Shown here: in pieces, positions 1-6,219 of the stretch
Numbering within the stretch: the first letter of the stretch is position 1
Layout: every line of letters starts with the position of its first letter
Origin: an uncultured Eubacteriales bacterium
Lineage (GTDB): Bacteria; Bacillota; Clostridia; Oscillospirales; CAG-272
Length of the DNA stretch: 8,528 bases
Assembly: GCA_900552255.1 (NCBI GenBank)
Contig: URZF01000052.1
Location: 1-8,528 of the forward strand
Reading direction: 5' to 3'
Made by a program: the position numbers and the translations under genes
The notes under the pieces: generated by a model
What the model saw: only the letters and a program-made list of their open reading frames with translations
Told to the model about the DNA's origin: nothing
Database searches by the model: none

Positions 1-222
1 AAGCACCGCATCCTTCCCGAAGCAGCCGATCTTATCCCACGGAATGACCAGCTCCTCGCATTTACCAAAGCCGAATACGCGGCAGTCGAACAAAACGACG
101 ATGGCCAGCACACAGCCGGAGCATACGTCGATCTCCACGTCGTTTATGTATCCGAGCCGCTTTCCGTCGCAAATGTTGATGACCTCTTTATCTTTCAAAT
201 CGTTGATGCTGCATCTGTCCAT
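1..222 (-). CDS. YlmC/YmxH-family sporulation protein (PRC-barrel), 3' end outside window
   Basis: The visible part is 74 residues, starting MDRCSINDLKDKEVINICDG and containing RLGYINDVEID, a CxxC at residues 34-37 and VIPWDKIGCFGKD at about 59-71. The order (N-terminal NDLxxKEVIN, DGxRLGxIxDVEID, then IPWxxIxxxGxD) is that of the small PRC-barrel-like YlmC/YmxH family, known mainly from endospore-forming Firmicutes. Members are usually 80-100 residues, so only a short C-terminal piece is missing. The ATG is supported by GGAGGA on the minus strand (231-236), 8 nt upstream. Seven cysteines (4, 18, 34, 37, 47, 55, 67) make it cysteine-rich. A sigma-E-like promoter lies upstream, which fits a mother-cell sporulation role. 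The precise molecular function of the family is not known to me. The family call is fairly sure; a role in sporulation here is inference. Confidence 0.85.
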   Translation of the reverse strand, partial: MDRCSINDLKDKEVINICDGKRLGYINDVEIDVCSGCVLAIVVLFDCRVFGFGKCEELVIPWDKIGCFGKDAVL

Positions 223-252
223 AATAGATTTCCTCCGACAAAGCATATTTTC

Positions 253-268
253 CGAATGTATTCATTCG
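253..268. repeat. Perfect 6-bp inverted repeat in the leader of the leftward gene
   Basis: CGAATG, four bases (TATT), then CATTCG. It lies just downstream of the start point predicted from the sigma-E-like promoter and about 17 bp before the ribosome binding site. It could be a small operator or a short RNA hairpin. It is short enough that chance is possible, and I cannot assign a regulator. Confidence 0.35.
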
Positions 269-278
269 TCATACTGAC

Positions 279-308
279 AATATATGCCGGATCCCGCAAA
301 AAATATTC
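279..308 (-). promoter_or_regulatory. Candidate sigma-E (mother-cell sporulation) promoter
   Basis: Read on the minus strand, GAATATT (308-302) is followed by a 15-nt spacer and CATATATT (286-279). The Bacillus sigma-E consensus is about KMATATT, 14-15 nt, CATACANT. The -35 box fits completely and the -10 box differs at one constrained position (T for C). Transcription would start near 272, giving a leader of about 50 nt before the YlmC/YmxH-like ATG at 222. No comparable sigma-A promoter was seen for that gene. The match is seen directly; use by sigma-E is inference strengthened by the gene's family. Confidence 0.6.
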
Positions 309-326
309 AGTTTTCCCGTTATCATA

Positions 327-355
327 TTGCCATGAACGGCTTTTTGTGATAGAAT
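327..355 (+). promoter_or_regulatory. Sigma-A promoter with extended -10, for the QueG-like/ABC unit
   Basis: TTGCCA (327-332), a 17-nt spacer, then TAGAAT (350-355) preceded by TGA (347-349), forming an extended -10 element. Both hexamers match the consensus at 5 of 6 positions. The expected start is near 362, giving a leader of about 40 nt before the ATG at 403. It diverges from the sigma-E-like promoter, with the two -35 boxes about 20 bp apart. Confidence 0.7.
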
Positions 356-390
356 ATTGAGGAAAAACACGCGAAATGCGGCAGAAATCC

Positions 391-396
391 GGAGGA
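391..396 (+). promoter_or_regulatory. Ribosome binding site that fixes the start at 403
   Basis: GGAGGA lies 6 nt before the ATG at 403. An in-frame ATG at 376 has no such site, and the GGAGGA would fall inside its reading frame, so 403 is the preferred start. Confidence 0.85.
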
Positions 397-402
397 AAAG
401 CA

Positions 403-1101
403 ATGTTTGAGCATGAGATTCACGACTGTCTCACAAAAAACGGCGCCTCGCTTGTCGGCTTTTCCGCGCTGGGGGACAAAGCGTCGCCGGACTTCCCCGC
501 TCTGCGCTTCGCCGTGACGATTGTGCGAAAGCTCTCCGACACGATTGTGGAAACAATCGACGGCAGACCCTCCATTCAATATTTCCATCATTACCGCATC
601 ACCAATACGAAGCTCGACCTTCTTGCGCTGGACGCCGTGGATTTCATCGAGGCACACGGCTTTTCGGCGCTGCCCATCGCCGCCTCACAAAGCACAAACA
701 CCGATAAGGATGCCTACCGCGGCGTCTTTCAGCACAAAACGGCGGCGGTGCTCGCAGGCCTCGGCTTCATCGGGAAAAGCGGGCTTTTCATCACCAAGGA
801 ATACGGCTCCAAGGTGCGCCTCGCGACCGTGCTCACCGATATGCCGCTCATCCCGTCCGGCGCTGTGATCACAGAGGGCTGCGGTGCCTGCGAAATTTGT
901 AAAAATGCCTGCCCCGCCGGTGCGATCACCGGCAGGAACTACGTTTACGGCGCGCCGCGGGACACGATTCTCGACGCGGCACGGTGCTCCGCGCACATGA
1001 AAACCTACAAGGACATCGGGCGCGGCGCCGTCTGCGGCATCTGTATGCGCGTCTGTCCATATAATCGACGCAAAGGCGGGAGCGGCATGGCAGCGGATTG
1101 A
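403..1101 (+). CDS. QueG-like protein with two predicted [4Fe-4S] clusters
   Basis: A 232-residue soluble protein. Residues 107-150 (RGVFQHKTAAVLAGLGFIGK, then EYGSKVRLATVLTDMPL) match the conserved core of the epoxyqueuosine reductase QueG and its relatives (AGLGxIGK, EYG, xLTD). The C-terminal part carries a ferredoxin-like double-cluster domain: C160, C163, C166, C170-P, then C195, C211, C214, C218-P, enough ligands for two [4Fe-4S] centres. QueG itself is about 350-390 residues, with an Asp in a D[ST]xP-type motif before the AGLG block and a C-terminal HEAT-like region. Here the equivalent stretch reads SQSTNTDKDAYRG and the protein ends soon after the second cluster, in NRRKGGSGMAAD. It is therefore better called a short QueG-like iron-sulfur protein than QueG. 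Whether it binds cobalamin, and what it reduces, is unknown. The next gene starts 49 bp downstream on the same strand, so it may be co-transcribed with the ABC pair. Confidence 0.85.
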   Translation: MFEHEIHDCLTKNGASLVGFSALGDKASPDFPALRFAVTIVRKLSDTIVETIDGRPSIQYFHHYRITNTKLDLLALDAVDFIEAHGFSALPIAASQSTNTDKDAYRGVFQHKTAAVLAGLGFIGKSGLFITKEYGSKVRLATVLTDMPLIPSGAVITEGCGACEICKNACPAGAITGRNYVYGAPRDTILDAARCSAHMKTYKDIGRGAVCGICMRVCPYNRRKGGSGMAAD

Positions 1102-1125
1102 CAGAATATCAAAACAAACAATCAT
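1098..1125 (+). promoter_or_regulatory. Weak possible promoter before the ABC pair
   Basis: A perfect TTGACA (1098-1103) overlaps the stop codon of the QueG-like gene. The best -10 at acceptable spacing is AATCAT (1120-1125, 16-nt spacer, 4 of 6). The leader would be only about 18 nt. The -35 is good but the -10 is poor, so read-through from the promoter at 327-355 remains the simpler source of transcription. Confidence 0.25.
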
Positions 1126-1137
1126 TTCATAATTTCC

Positions 1138-1143
1138 GGAGGA
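1138..1143 (+). promoter_or_regulatory. Ribosome binding site that fixes a TTG start at 1151
   Basis: GGAGGA lies 7 nt upstream of TTG 1151. The first in-frame ATG (codon 8, 1172) has no Shine-Dalgarno sequence, so the TTG start is preferred. Confidence 0.8.
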
Positions 1144-1150
1144 AAAGGAC

Positions 1151-2884
1151 TTGACAAAGCTTTTGAAATATATGAGGGGGTATACCGCATCAGCAGTGTC
1201 CGCGCCTTTTTTCAAGGTGCTGGAAGCGATTTTCGAGCTGATGATCCCGCTCGTCATGAAAAACATCATCGATATCGGCATCGCGGCGGGCGATAAGCCC
1301 TATATTTTCCGTATGTGCGGGCTTCTCGTGCTGCTCGGACTTGTCGGCTTTATCTGCACGATGTTCGCGCAGTATTTCGCGGCCAAGGCCGCGGTCGGCT
1401 TCTCGAAAAATATCCGTTCGGCGCTCTTTGCTCATACGCAGAAGCTCTCCTTCTCCGACATCGACCGGATGGGCACCTCGACCATGATCACGCGCATGAC
1501 GAGCGACATCACGCAGGTGCAGTCCGGCGTGAATCTGACGCTGCGGCTCTTTTCCCGTTCTCCCGTCATCGTCTTCGGCTCGATGATCATGGCGTTTACC
1601 ATCGATGTGAAAGCCGCTCTCGTCTTTGCCGTCGCGATCCCCGTGCTGTGCGTCGTCGTATTCGGCATCATGCTCGCCGGGATTCCGCTCTACCGAAAGG
1701 TGCAGACCGGCCTTGACCGGGTGCTTGGCATCACGCGCGAAAATCTCTCCGGCACGCGCGTCATCCGCGCATTTGCGGATGAGGAAAATGAGATCCGCGA
1801 GTTCGACCGGCACAACGCGGCGCTCACGGCCGTGCAGAAATTCGCCGGCAAGATCTCGGCGCTCATGAATCCCTTGACTTATCTGATCATCAATCTCGCG
1901 ATTATCGCGCTGATCCATGTCGGCGCACTGCGCGTCGAGGCGGGTATCATCACACAGGGCGCCGTCATCGCGCTTTACAACTATATGTCCCAGATCCTCA
2001 CCGAGCTCATCAAGCTTGCAAACCTGATCATCACCATGACAAAATCCGCAGCGTGCGCCGACCGCATTGAGGCGATGCTCGAGGACGGAGGCGCGCCGCG
2101 TCCCACGGCGGAAAGCAAGGAAAAACAGAACGATTTCGCCGTCACTTTCCGGCAGGTCGGGCTCACCTACCAAAACGCCTCGGACGAATCGCTCACGAAT
2201 ATCGATTTCACCGTCCGCCGCGGCGAAACGGTCGGCATCATCGGCGGCACCGGCTCAGGCAAAACCTCGCTTGTAGAGCTCATTCCCCGCTTTTATGACG
2301 CGACGCGCGGCGAGGTCCTCATAGACGGCGTGGACGTGCGCGCCTATTCCGACGGCGCCTTAAAGAAAAAGGTCGGCATCGTCATGCAGAAGGCGGTGCT
2401 CTTCCACGGCACCATTCGGGAAAATATCCGATGGGGCAAGCCGGATGCCACCGACGCGGAAATTTGGCGTGCGCTCGATACCGCCCAGGCGCGCGACGTC
2501 GTCGAGGGCAAAGAGGGCGGTCTCGACTACGTAATCGAGCAGGGAGGCAAGAATCTCTCCGGCGGACAGCGCCAAAGACTCGGCATCGCGCGTTCCCTCG
2601 TCGGAAATCCTGATATCATCATCTTCGACGACAGCGCCTCCGCGCTCGACTATGCCACGGATGCGCGCCTGCGCGCCGCCGTCCGTGAAATGGAGGGCGA
2701 GCATACCGTTTTCATCGTATCGCAGCGCGCCGCCTCCATTTCCCATGCGGATAAAATCATCGTCCTCGACGACGGCAGGGTCGCCGGACTGGGCACACAT
2801 GCGGAGCTGCTCGAAAGCTGCCCTGTCTATCAGGAAATCTATTATTCTCAATTTCCGAAGGAAAAGGGGGAAACGCGGATATGA
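1151..2884 (+). CDS. ABC exporter half-transporter, degenerate ATPase subunit
   Basis: A 577-residue fused membrane plus ATPase protein of the type-IV (ABCB/MsbA-like) exporter fold. Six hydrophobic segments lie at about 15-40, 53-80, 133-152, 155-176, 236-258 and 267-296. The nucleotide-binding domain follows: A-loop Tyr340, Walker A GGTGSGKT 365-372, Q-loop Gln413, signature LSGGQ 469-473, Walker B ending D493-D494, D-loop SALD 497-500. Two catalytic positions are altered: Asp494 replaces the usual glutamate, and Gln525 (SQR) replaces the switch histidine. In heterodimeric exporters such as TM287/288 the first subunit has this kind of non-catalytic Walker B. The partner is the next gene, whose ATG overlaps this stop codon (ATGA, 2881-2884), so the two are almost certainly translated together. 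The substrate cannot be told from sequence; drugs, lipids and peptides are all carried by this family. Start is TTG, chosen from the GGAGGA. Confidence 0.95.
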   Translation: MTKLLKYMRGYTASAVSAPFFKVLEAIFELMIPLVMKNIIDIGIAAGDKPYIFRMCGLLVLLGLVGFICTMFAQYFAAKAAVGFSKNIRSALFAHTQKLSFSDIDRMGTSTMITRMTSDITQVQSGVNLTLRLFSRSPVIVFGSMIMAFTIDVKAALVFAVAIPVLCVVVFGIMLAGIPLYRKVQTGLDRVLGITRENLSGTRVIRAFADEENEIREFDRHNAALTAVQKFAGKISALMNPLTYLIINLAIIALIHVGALRVEAGIITQGAVIALYNYMSQILTELIKLANLIITMTKSAACADRIEAMLEDGGAPRPTAESKEKQNDFAVTFRQVGLTYQNASDESLTNIDFTVRRGETVGIIGGTGSGKTSLVELIPRFYDATRGEVLIDGVDVRAYSDGALKKKVGIVMQKAVLFHGTIRENIRWGKPDATDAEIWRALDTAQARDVVEGKEGGLDYVIEQGGKNLSGGQRQRLGIARSLVGNPDIIIFDDSASALDYATDARLRAAVREMEGEHTVFIVSQRAASISHADKIIVLDDGRVAGLGTHAELLESCPVYQEIYYSQFPKEKGETRI

Positions 2885-4632
2885 AAAGCAACCAGAAAGC
2901 CTCCCGCGGCACCTTAAAAAAGGTGCTGACCTACCTGAGGCACTATACGCCGGCACTTCTTCTTTCCCTGCTGCTTGCCGCGGCTTCCGTCGTTCTGACT
3001 CTATACGTGCCGATTCTCATCGGCGACGCCATCGACCTCATTCTTGAGCCCGGAAAGGTGTATTTTGACGATATCGCCTCCCTGCTTATCAAAATCGCCG
3101 TCGCGGCCGCGGCGGCAGCCCTCTTTCAATGGCTCATGAACATCATCAACAACCGAATCACCTATGGTGTCGTGCGCGATATCCGCAGCGAGGCGTTCGC
3201 AAAGCTTCAAGACCTGCCTGTCTCCTATATCGACTCCCACGCGCATGGAGAGATCGTCAGCCGCATCATCACCGACGCCGACCAGTTCTCCGACGGACTG
3301 CTCATGGGCTTTTCCCAGCTCTTCACCGGCGTCATCACCATCATCGGCACGCTTGCGTTCATGTTCGCCATCAACTGGAAAATCGCGCTCGTCGTGGTGC
3401 TTGTAACGCCTCTTTCCCTTTTCGCGGCAAGCTTCATCGCGAAACGAACCTATTCGATGTTCCGGCTTCAATCGGAAACGCGCGGCGAGCAGACCGCCTT
3501 TATCAACGAGATCATCGGCAACGAAAAGGTGGTGCGCGCATACGGACACGAGGCCGAAGTCTCCGAGACCTTTGAGGAAATCAATGAAAGGCTTGAAAAA
3601 TGCTCACGGCGCGCGGTATTCTATTCCTCGACCGTGAATCCGACGACGCGCTTTGTCAACAGCATCGTCTATGCCGGCGTAGGACTCGTCGGCGCGCTCT
3701 CCGTCATTGCAAGTCCGACGTTTACCGTCGGCAGCCTGTCGATCTTTCTCAGTTATGCCAACCAGTATACGAAGCCGTTCAACGAAATCTCCGGCGTCGT
3801 GACGGAGCTTCAGAATGCGCTCGCCTGCGCCGCAAGGCTCTTCGAGCTGATCTGCGAGACGCCGCAGACTCCCGACGCACCGGATGCAGTCGTCCTCGAG
3901 CAGGCAAAGGGTGCAATGGAGATCAAAAACGTCGATTTCTCATACGTGCCCGCAAGACCGCTTATCCGCGACTTCAATCTGTCCGTCCCCGCCGGACGCC
4001 GCGTTGCCATCGTCGGACCCACCGGCTGCGGCAAGACGACGCTCATCAACCTGCTCATGCGCTTCTACGACGTGGACGCGGGAGAAATCCGCGTGGACGG
4101 CACAGATATCCGCGATATCACGAGAAAAAGCCTGCGGAAAAGCTACGGCATGGTCTTGCAGGAAACATGGCTGAAAACGGGGACCGTGCGCGAGAACATC
4201 GCCATCGGAAAACCCGACGCCACCGATGAGGAGATCGTCGCCGCCGCCAAAGCCTCCCATGCACACAGCTTTATCAAGCGGCTCCCCGCGGGCTACGATA
4301 CCGTCATCAGCGACGACAGCGGGCTCTCGCAGGGACAGAAGCAGCTGCTCTGCATCGCGCGCGTCATGCTTTGCCTGCCGCCGATGCTGATTCTCGACGA
4401 AGCTACCTCCTCCATCGACACGCGCACGGAAATGAAAATTCAAAACGCCTTTGCCGTCATGATGGAGGGACGGACCAGCTTTATCGTGGCTCATCGGCTT
4501 TCCACCATCCGCGAGGCGGACATCATCCTTGTGATGAAAAACGGAAGCGTCATCGAAAGCGGCACCCATGCTTCCCTGCTTCAAAAGGGCGGCTTCTACG
4601 CGGAGCTTTACAACAGCCAGTTCAAAGGATAA
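2881..4632 (+). CDS. ABC exporter half-transporter, catalytic ATPase subunit
   Basis: A 583-residue protein with the same architecture as its upstream partner. Hydrophobic segments lie at about 24-50, 65-88, 142-163, 166-187 and two between 255 and 310. The ATPase domain has A-loop Tyr355, Walker A GPTGCGKT 379-386, Q-loop Gln427, Walker B ILDE with D506 and catalytic Glu507, D-loop SSID 510-513 and switch His538 (AHR). Its signature is LSQGQ (482-486) instead of LSGGQ. Paired with the upstream subunit, the site formed by this Walker A/B and the partner's LSGGQ should hydrolyse ATP. The site formed by the partner's Walker A/B and this LSQGQ should be degenerate. This is the known arrangement of TM287/288 and BmrCD-type exporters. 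Expected location: cytoplasmic membrane. The 4-bp overlap with the upstream gene suggests translational coupling. Substrate unknown. Confidence 0.95.
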   Translation: MKSNQKASRGTLKKVLTYLRHYTPALLLSLLLAAASVVLTLYVPILIGDAIDLILEPGKVYFDDIASLLIKIAVAAAAAALFQWLMNIINNRITYGVVRDIRSEAFAKLQDLPVSYIDSHAHGEIVSRIITDADQFSDGLLMGFSQLFTGVITIIGTLAFMFAINWKIALVVVLVTPLSLFAASFIAKRTYSMFRLQSETRGEQTAFINEIIGNEKVVRAYGHEAEVSETFEEINERLEKCSRRAVFYSSTVNPTTRFVNSIVYAGVGLVGALSVIASPTFTVGSLSIFLSYANQYTKPFNEISGVVTELQNALACAARLFELICETPQTPDAPDAVVLEQAKGAMEIKNVDFSYVPARPLIRDFNLSVPAGRRVAIVGPTGCGKTTLINLLMRFYDVDAGEIRVDGTDIRDITRKSLRKSYGMVLQETWLKTGTVRENIAIGKPDATDEEIVAAAKASHAHSFIKRLPAGYDTVISDDSGLSQGQKQLLCIARVMLCLPPMLILDEATSSIDTRTEMKIQNAFAVMMEGRTSFIVAHRLSTIREADIILVMKNGSVIESGTHASLLQKGGFYAELYNSQFKG

Positions 4633-4640
4633 TAATAAAG

Positions 4641-4677
4641 ATGCGGCAAATTGAACAGAATGTTAAATTTGCCGCAT
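4641..4677 (+). terminator. Stem-loop after the ABC pair, probable weak terminator
   Basis: ATGCGGCAAATT (4641-4652) pairs perfectly with AATTTGCCGCAT (4666-4677). After one mismatch, AAC/GTT adds three more pairs around a 5-base loop. It starts 8 bp after the ABC stop codon. The following ATATTCTT is only partly T-rich, so termination may be incomplete, and the next promoter begins 5 bp further on. It could also act as an mRNA 3'-end stabiliser. Confidence 0.6.
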
Positions 4678-4681
4678 ATTC

Positions 4682-4710
4682 TTGACCTCTCGTGACCCTT
4701 GTGATAAAAT
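4682..4710 (+). promoter_or_regulatory. Sigma-A promoter with extended -10, for the peptidase-isomerase unit
   Basis: TTGACC (4682-4687), a 17-nt spacer, then TAAAAT (4705-4710) preceded by TGA at 4702-4704 (extended -10). Both hexamers match at 5 of 6 positions. The start is expected near 4717, giving a leader of about 36 nt. The 12-mer covering the extended -10 (TTGTGATAAAAT) differs by one base from that in the promoter at 327-355. Confidence 0.75.
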
Positions 4711-4752
4711 AAATCCGTTATTATATTCTTTTTTATAAGAAAGGAATCCGTC

Positions 4753-6186
4753 ATGAAACCACTGACACCCGCACCGCTGCTGCTCGTCATCGCAAGCTTT
4801 GACCCGAACGGCAACGGCAAAAACGACTATGATCCCGAGCATCCCGAGCTGTTATATGACAAAACCTCGCCGATTTTCGGCGAGCAATGGGCGATCTCCA
4901 AGCCGGAGGACTGCTATGAGCGCTTCTTCGGAGAGAGCGGCTATTCCCTTATGAATTTTTATAAGGAGATGACGCTTGGAAAGTTTTGGTTCTATCCTGT
5001 ACATATCGACCATCCGCAAAGAGAAGGCGCGCCGGAGGGAATCCTTGAAATCACGGTGCCCCTGCCGCATCCCGCCGCGCTGCGCAATCTCGAGGGCTAT
5101 ACCAATGAGACCGCGGCGGCCAAGGCCATTCATGACATCGTCGAGGCCTGCGATCCTTACATCGATTTTGCCAAATACGACAAAAACGGGGACGGTATCA
5201 TTACGCCGGATGAGCTTGCCATCGTCATTCTCAACGCGGGCTACGACCGTGCGTCCACCAAGGCGGACGAGGAATTTTCCAAGGTCGTCTGCGAAAACGG
5301 ACCGATCCCGAGCCACCGCTTCATGGTGCATGGAACCAGCCAGCCCACCGACGCCCATATGAGCGGCGGCGTCAAAATCGTGCGCGTATCCAACGTCGGC
5401 GAATACAATTCCCACGGTCCGATCACAATCGGTACACCGGCACATGAGCTTGCGCACAACGTGGGCGCACAGGATATGTATTGCCGCTATACCCCGCCCG
5501 CCGATTACGTTTTCGGCTGGCCGCTTCCGCTCAATTTTTCGCTGATGTCGTGGGGCAACCACCTCGACAGCGGCACCAAGCCCGCTTACATCGACCCGTA
5601 TCAGAGAATCTATCTCGGCTGGGCACAAGAGGAAACGGCGGACGAGGACGGCGTATATACGCTTTACTCCACGCTTTCCGGCAAATACAAGGTGCTGAAA
5701 ATCACAACGCCCGATCCGGACGAATATTTTCTCTGTGAAATCCGCCTCAAAGAAGGCTTCGAGGAAAAGCTGACCCCCGGCGACTCCAAAGGCGGCGTCG
5801 TCATTTGGCAGGTCGACGAGGCGATCAACCGCGAATGGTTCACCAAGGCGCAGTGCGTCTCCTCTAACCGTCCCGATGGAAAGCGCCATGATCTCGGAAA
5901 CGCCATAAGACTTCGCAATATGTTCACCGAAATCACCGATGAGGCCGGCAGTTTTGTCAAATACGGCCCCTGCTTCAAGGAGAAAAATATCACGGAGGAT
6001 CCGTTCTTCTATGCCTCCGACGATCCGAAAACCGGATTTTTCGATTCCTCACTGTACTGCGGCGCCGCGTCGGAATCGTACTCGCTCAACCGCTTCCCCG
6101 AGGGCGTCTCACCCGACTGGAAGCTGCAAATCGAAGTCCTCGACGCCCCCGGCGCGGAAATGAGAATCCGCGTCAAACGGGGATAA
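4753..6186 (+). CDS. M6-family zinc metallopeptidase, no visible signal peptide
   Basis: A 477-residue protein. HELAHNVGAQD at 231-241 gives the HExxHxxGxxD zinc motif: His231 and His235 as ligands, Glu232 as catalytic base, Asp241 as probable third ligand. NFSLMSWG (261-268) is the expected Met-turn-like segment. Other M6 (immune inhibitor A-like) signs are YSLMNFYKEMTLGKF at 64-78, RIYLGW at 285-290 and GGVVIWQVDEAINRE at 347-361. A 12-residue EF-hand-like loop, DKNGDGIITPDE (143-154), has Asp, Asn, Asp, Gly, Ile and Glu at the calcium-binding positions. DPNGNGKND (17-25) is a second possible calcium loop. The N-terminus, MKPLTPAPLLLVIASF, has one lysine and a short hydrophobic run that looks like the first beta strand of the domain rather than a signal peptide, and no pro-region is present. 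The ATG has AAAGGAA upstream, and the in-frame stop at 4705 leaves no room for an export signal. The cyclophilin gene follows after 33 bp. Substrate and location are unknown. Confidence 0.85.
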   Translation: MKPLTPAPLLLVIASFDPNGNGKNDYDPEHPELLYDKTSPIFGEQWAISKPEDCYERFFGESGYSLMNFYKEMTLGKFWFYPVHIDHPQREGAPEGILEITVPLPHPAALRNLEGYTNETAAAKAIHDIVEACDPYIDFAKYDKNGDGIITPDELAIVILNAGYDRASTKADEEFSKVVCENGPIPSHRFMVHGTSQPTDAHMSGGVKIVRVSNVGEYNSHGPITIGTPAHELAHNVGAQDMYCRYTPPADYVFGWPLPLNFSLMSWGNHLDSGTKPAYIDPYQRIYLGWAQEETADEDGVYTLYSTLSGKYKVLKITTPDPDEYFLCEIRLKEGFEEKLTPGDSKGGVVIWQVDEAINREWFTKAQCVSSNRPDGKRHDLGNAIRLRNMFTEITDEAGSFVKYGPCFKEKNITEDPFFYASDDPKTGFFDSSLYCGAASESYSLNRFPEGVSPDWKLQIEVLDAPGAEMRIRVKRG

Positions 6187-6219
6187 CCTCTTTACGGAGA
6201 AGAAAGGAAAATTCCATCC

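Noticed and set aside
1190..2173. Long antisense open frame (327 codons) opposite the first ABC gene
   Set aside because: Its composition is typical of a shadow frame (rich in Arg, His, Asp), there is no family resemblance, and the sense frame is a clear ABC exporter.
4852..5889. Long antisense open frame (345 codons) opposite the metallopeptidase
   Set aside because: It mirrors the codon bias of the GC-rich sense gene, has no recognisable domain and no ribosome binding site; the sense gene has clear M6 motifs.
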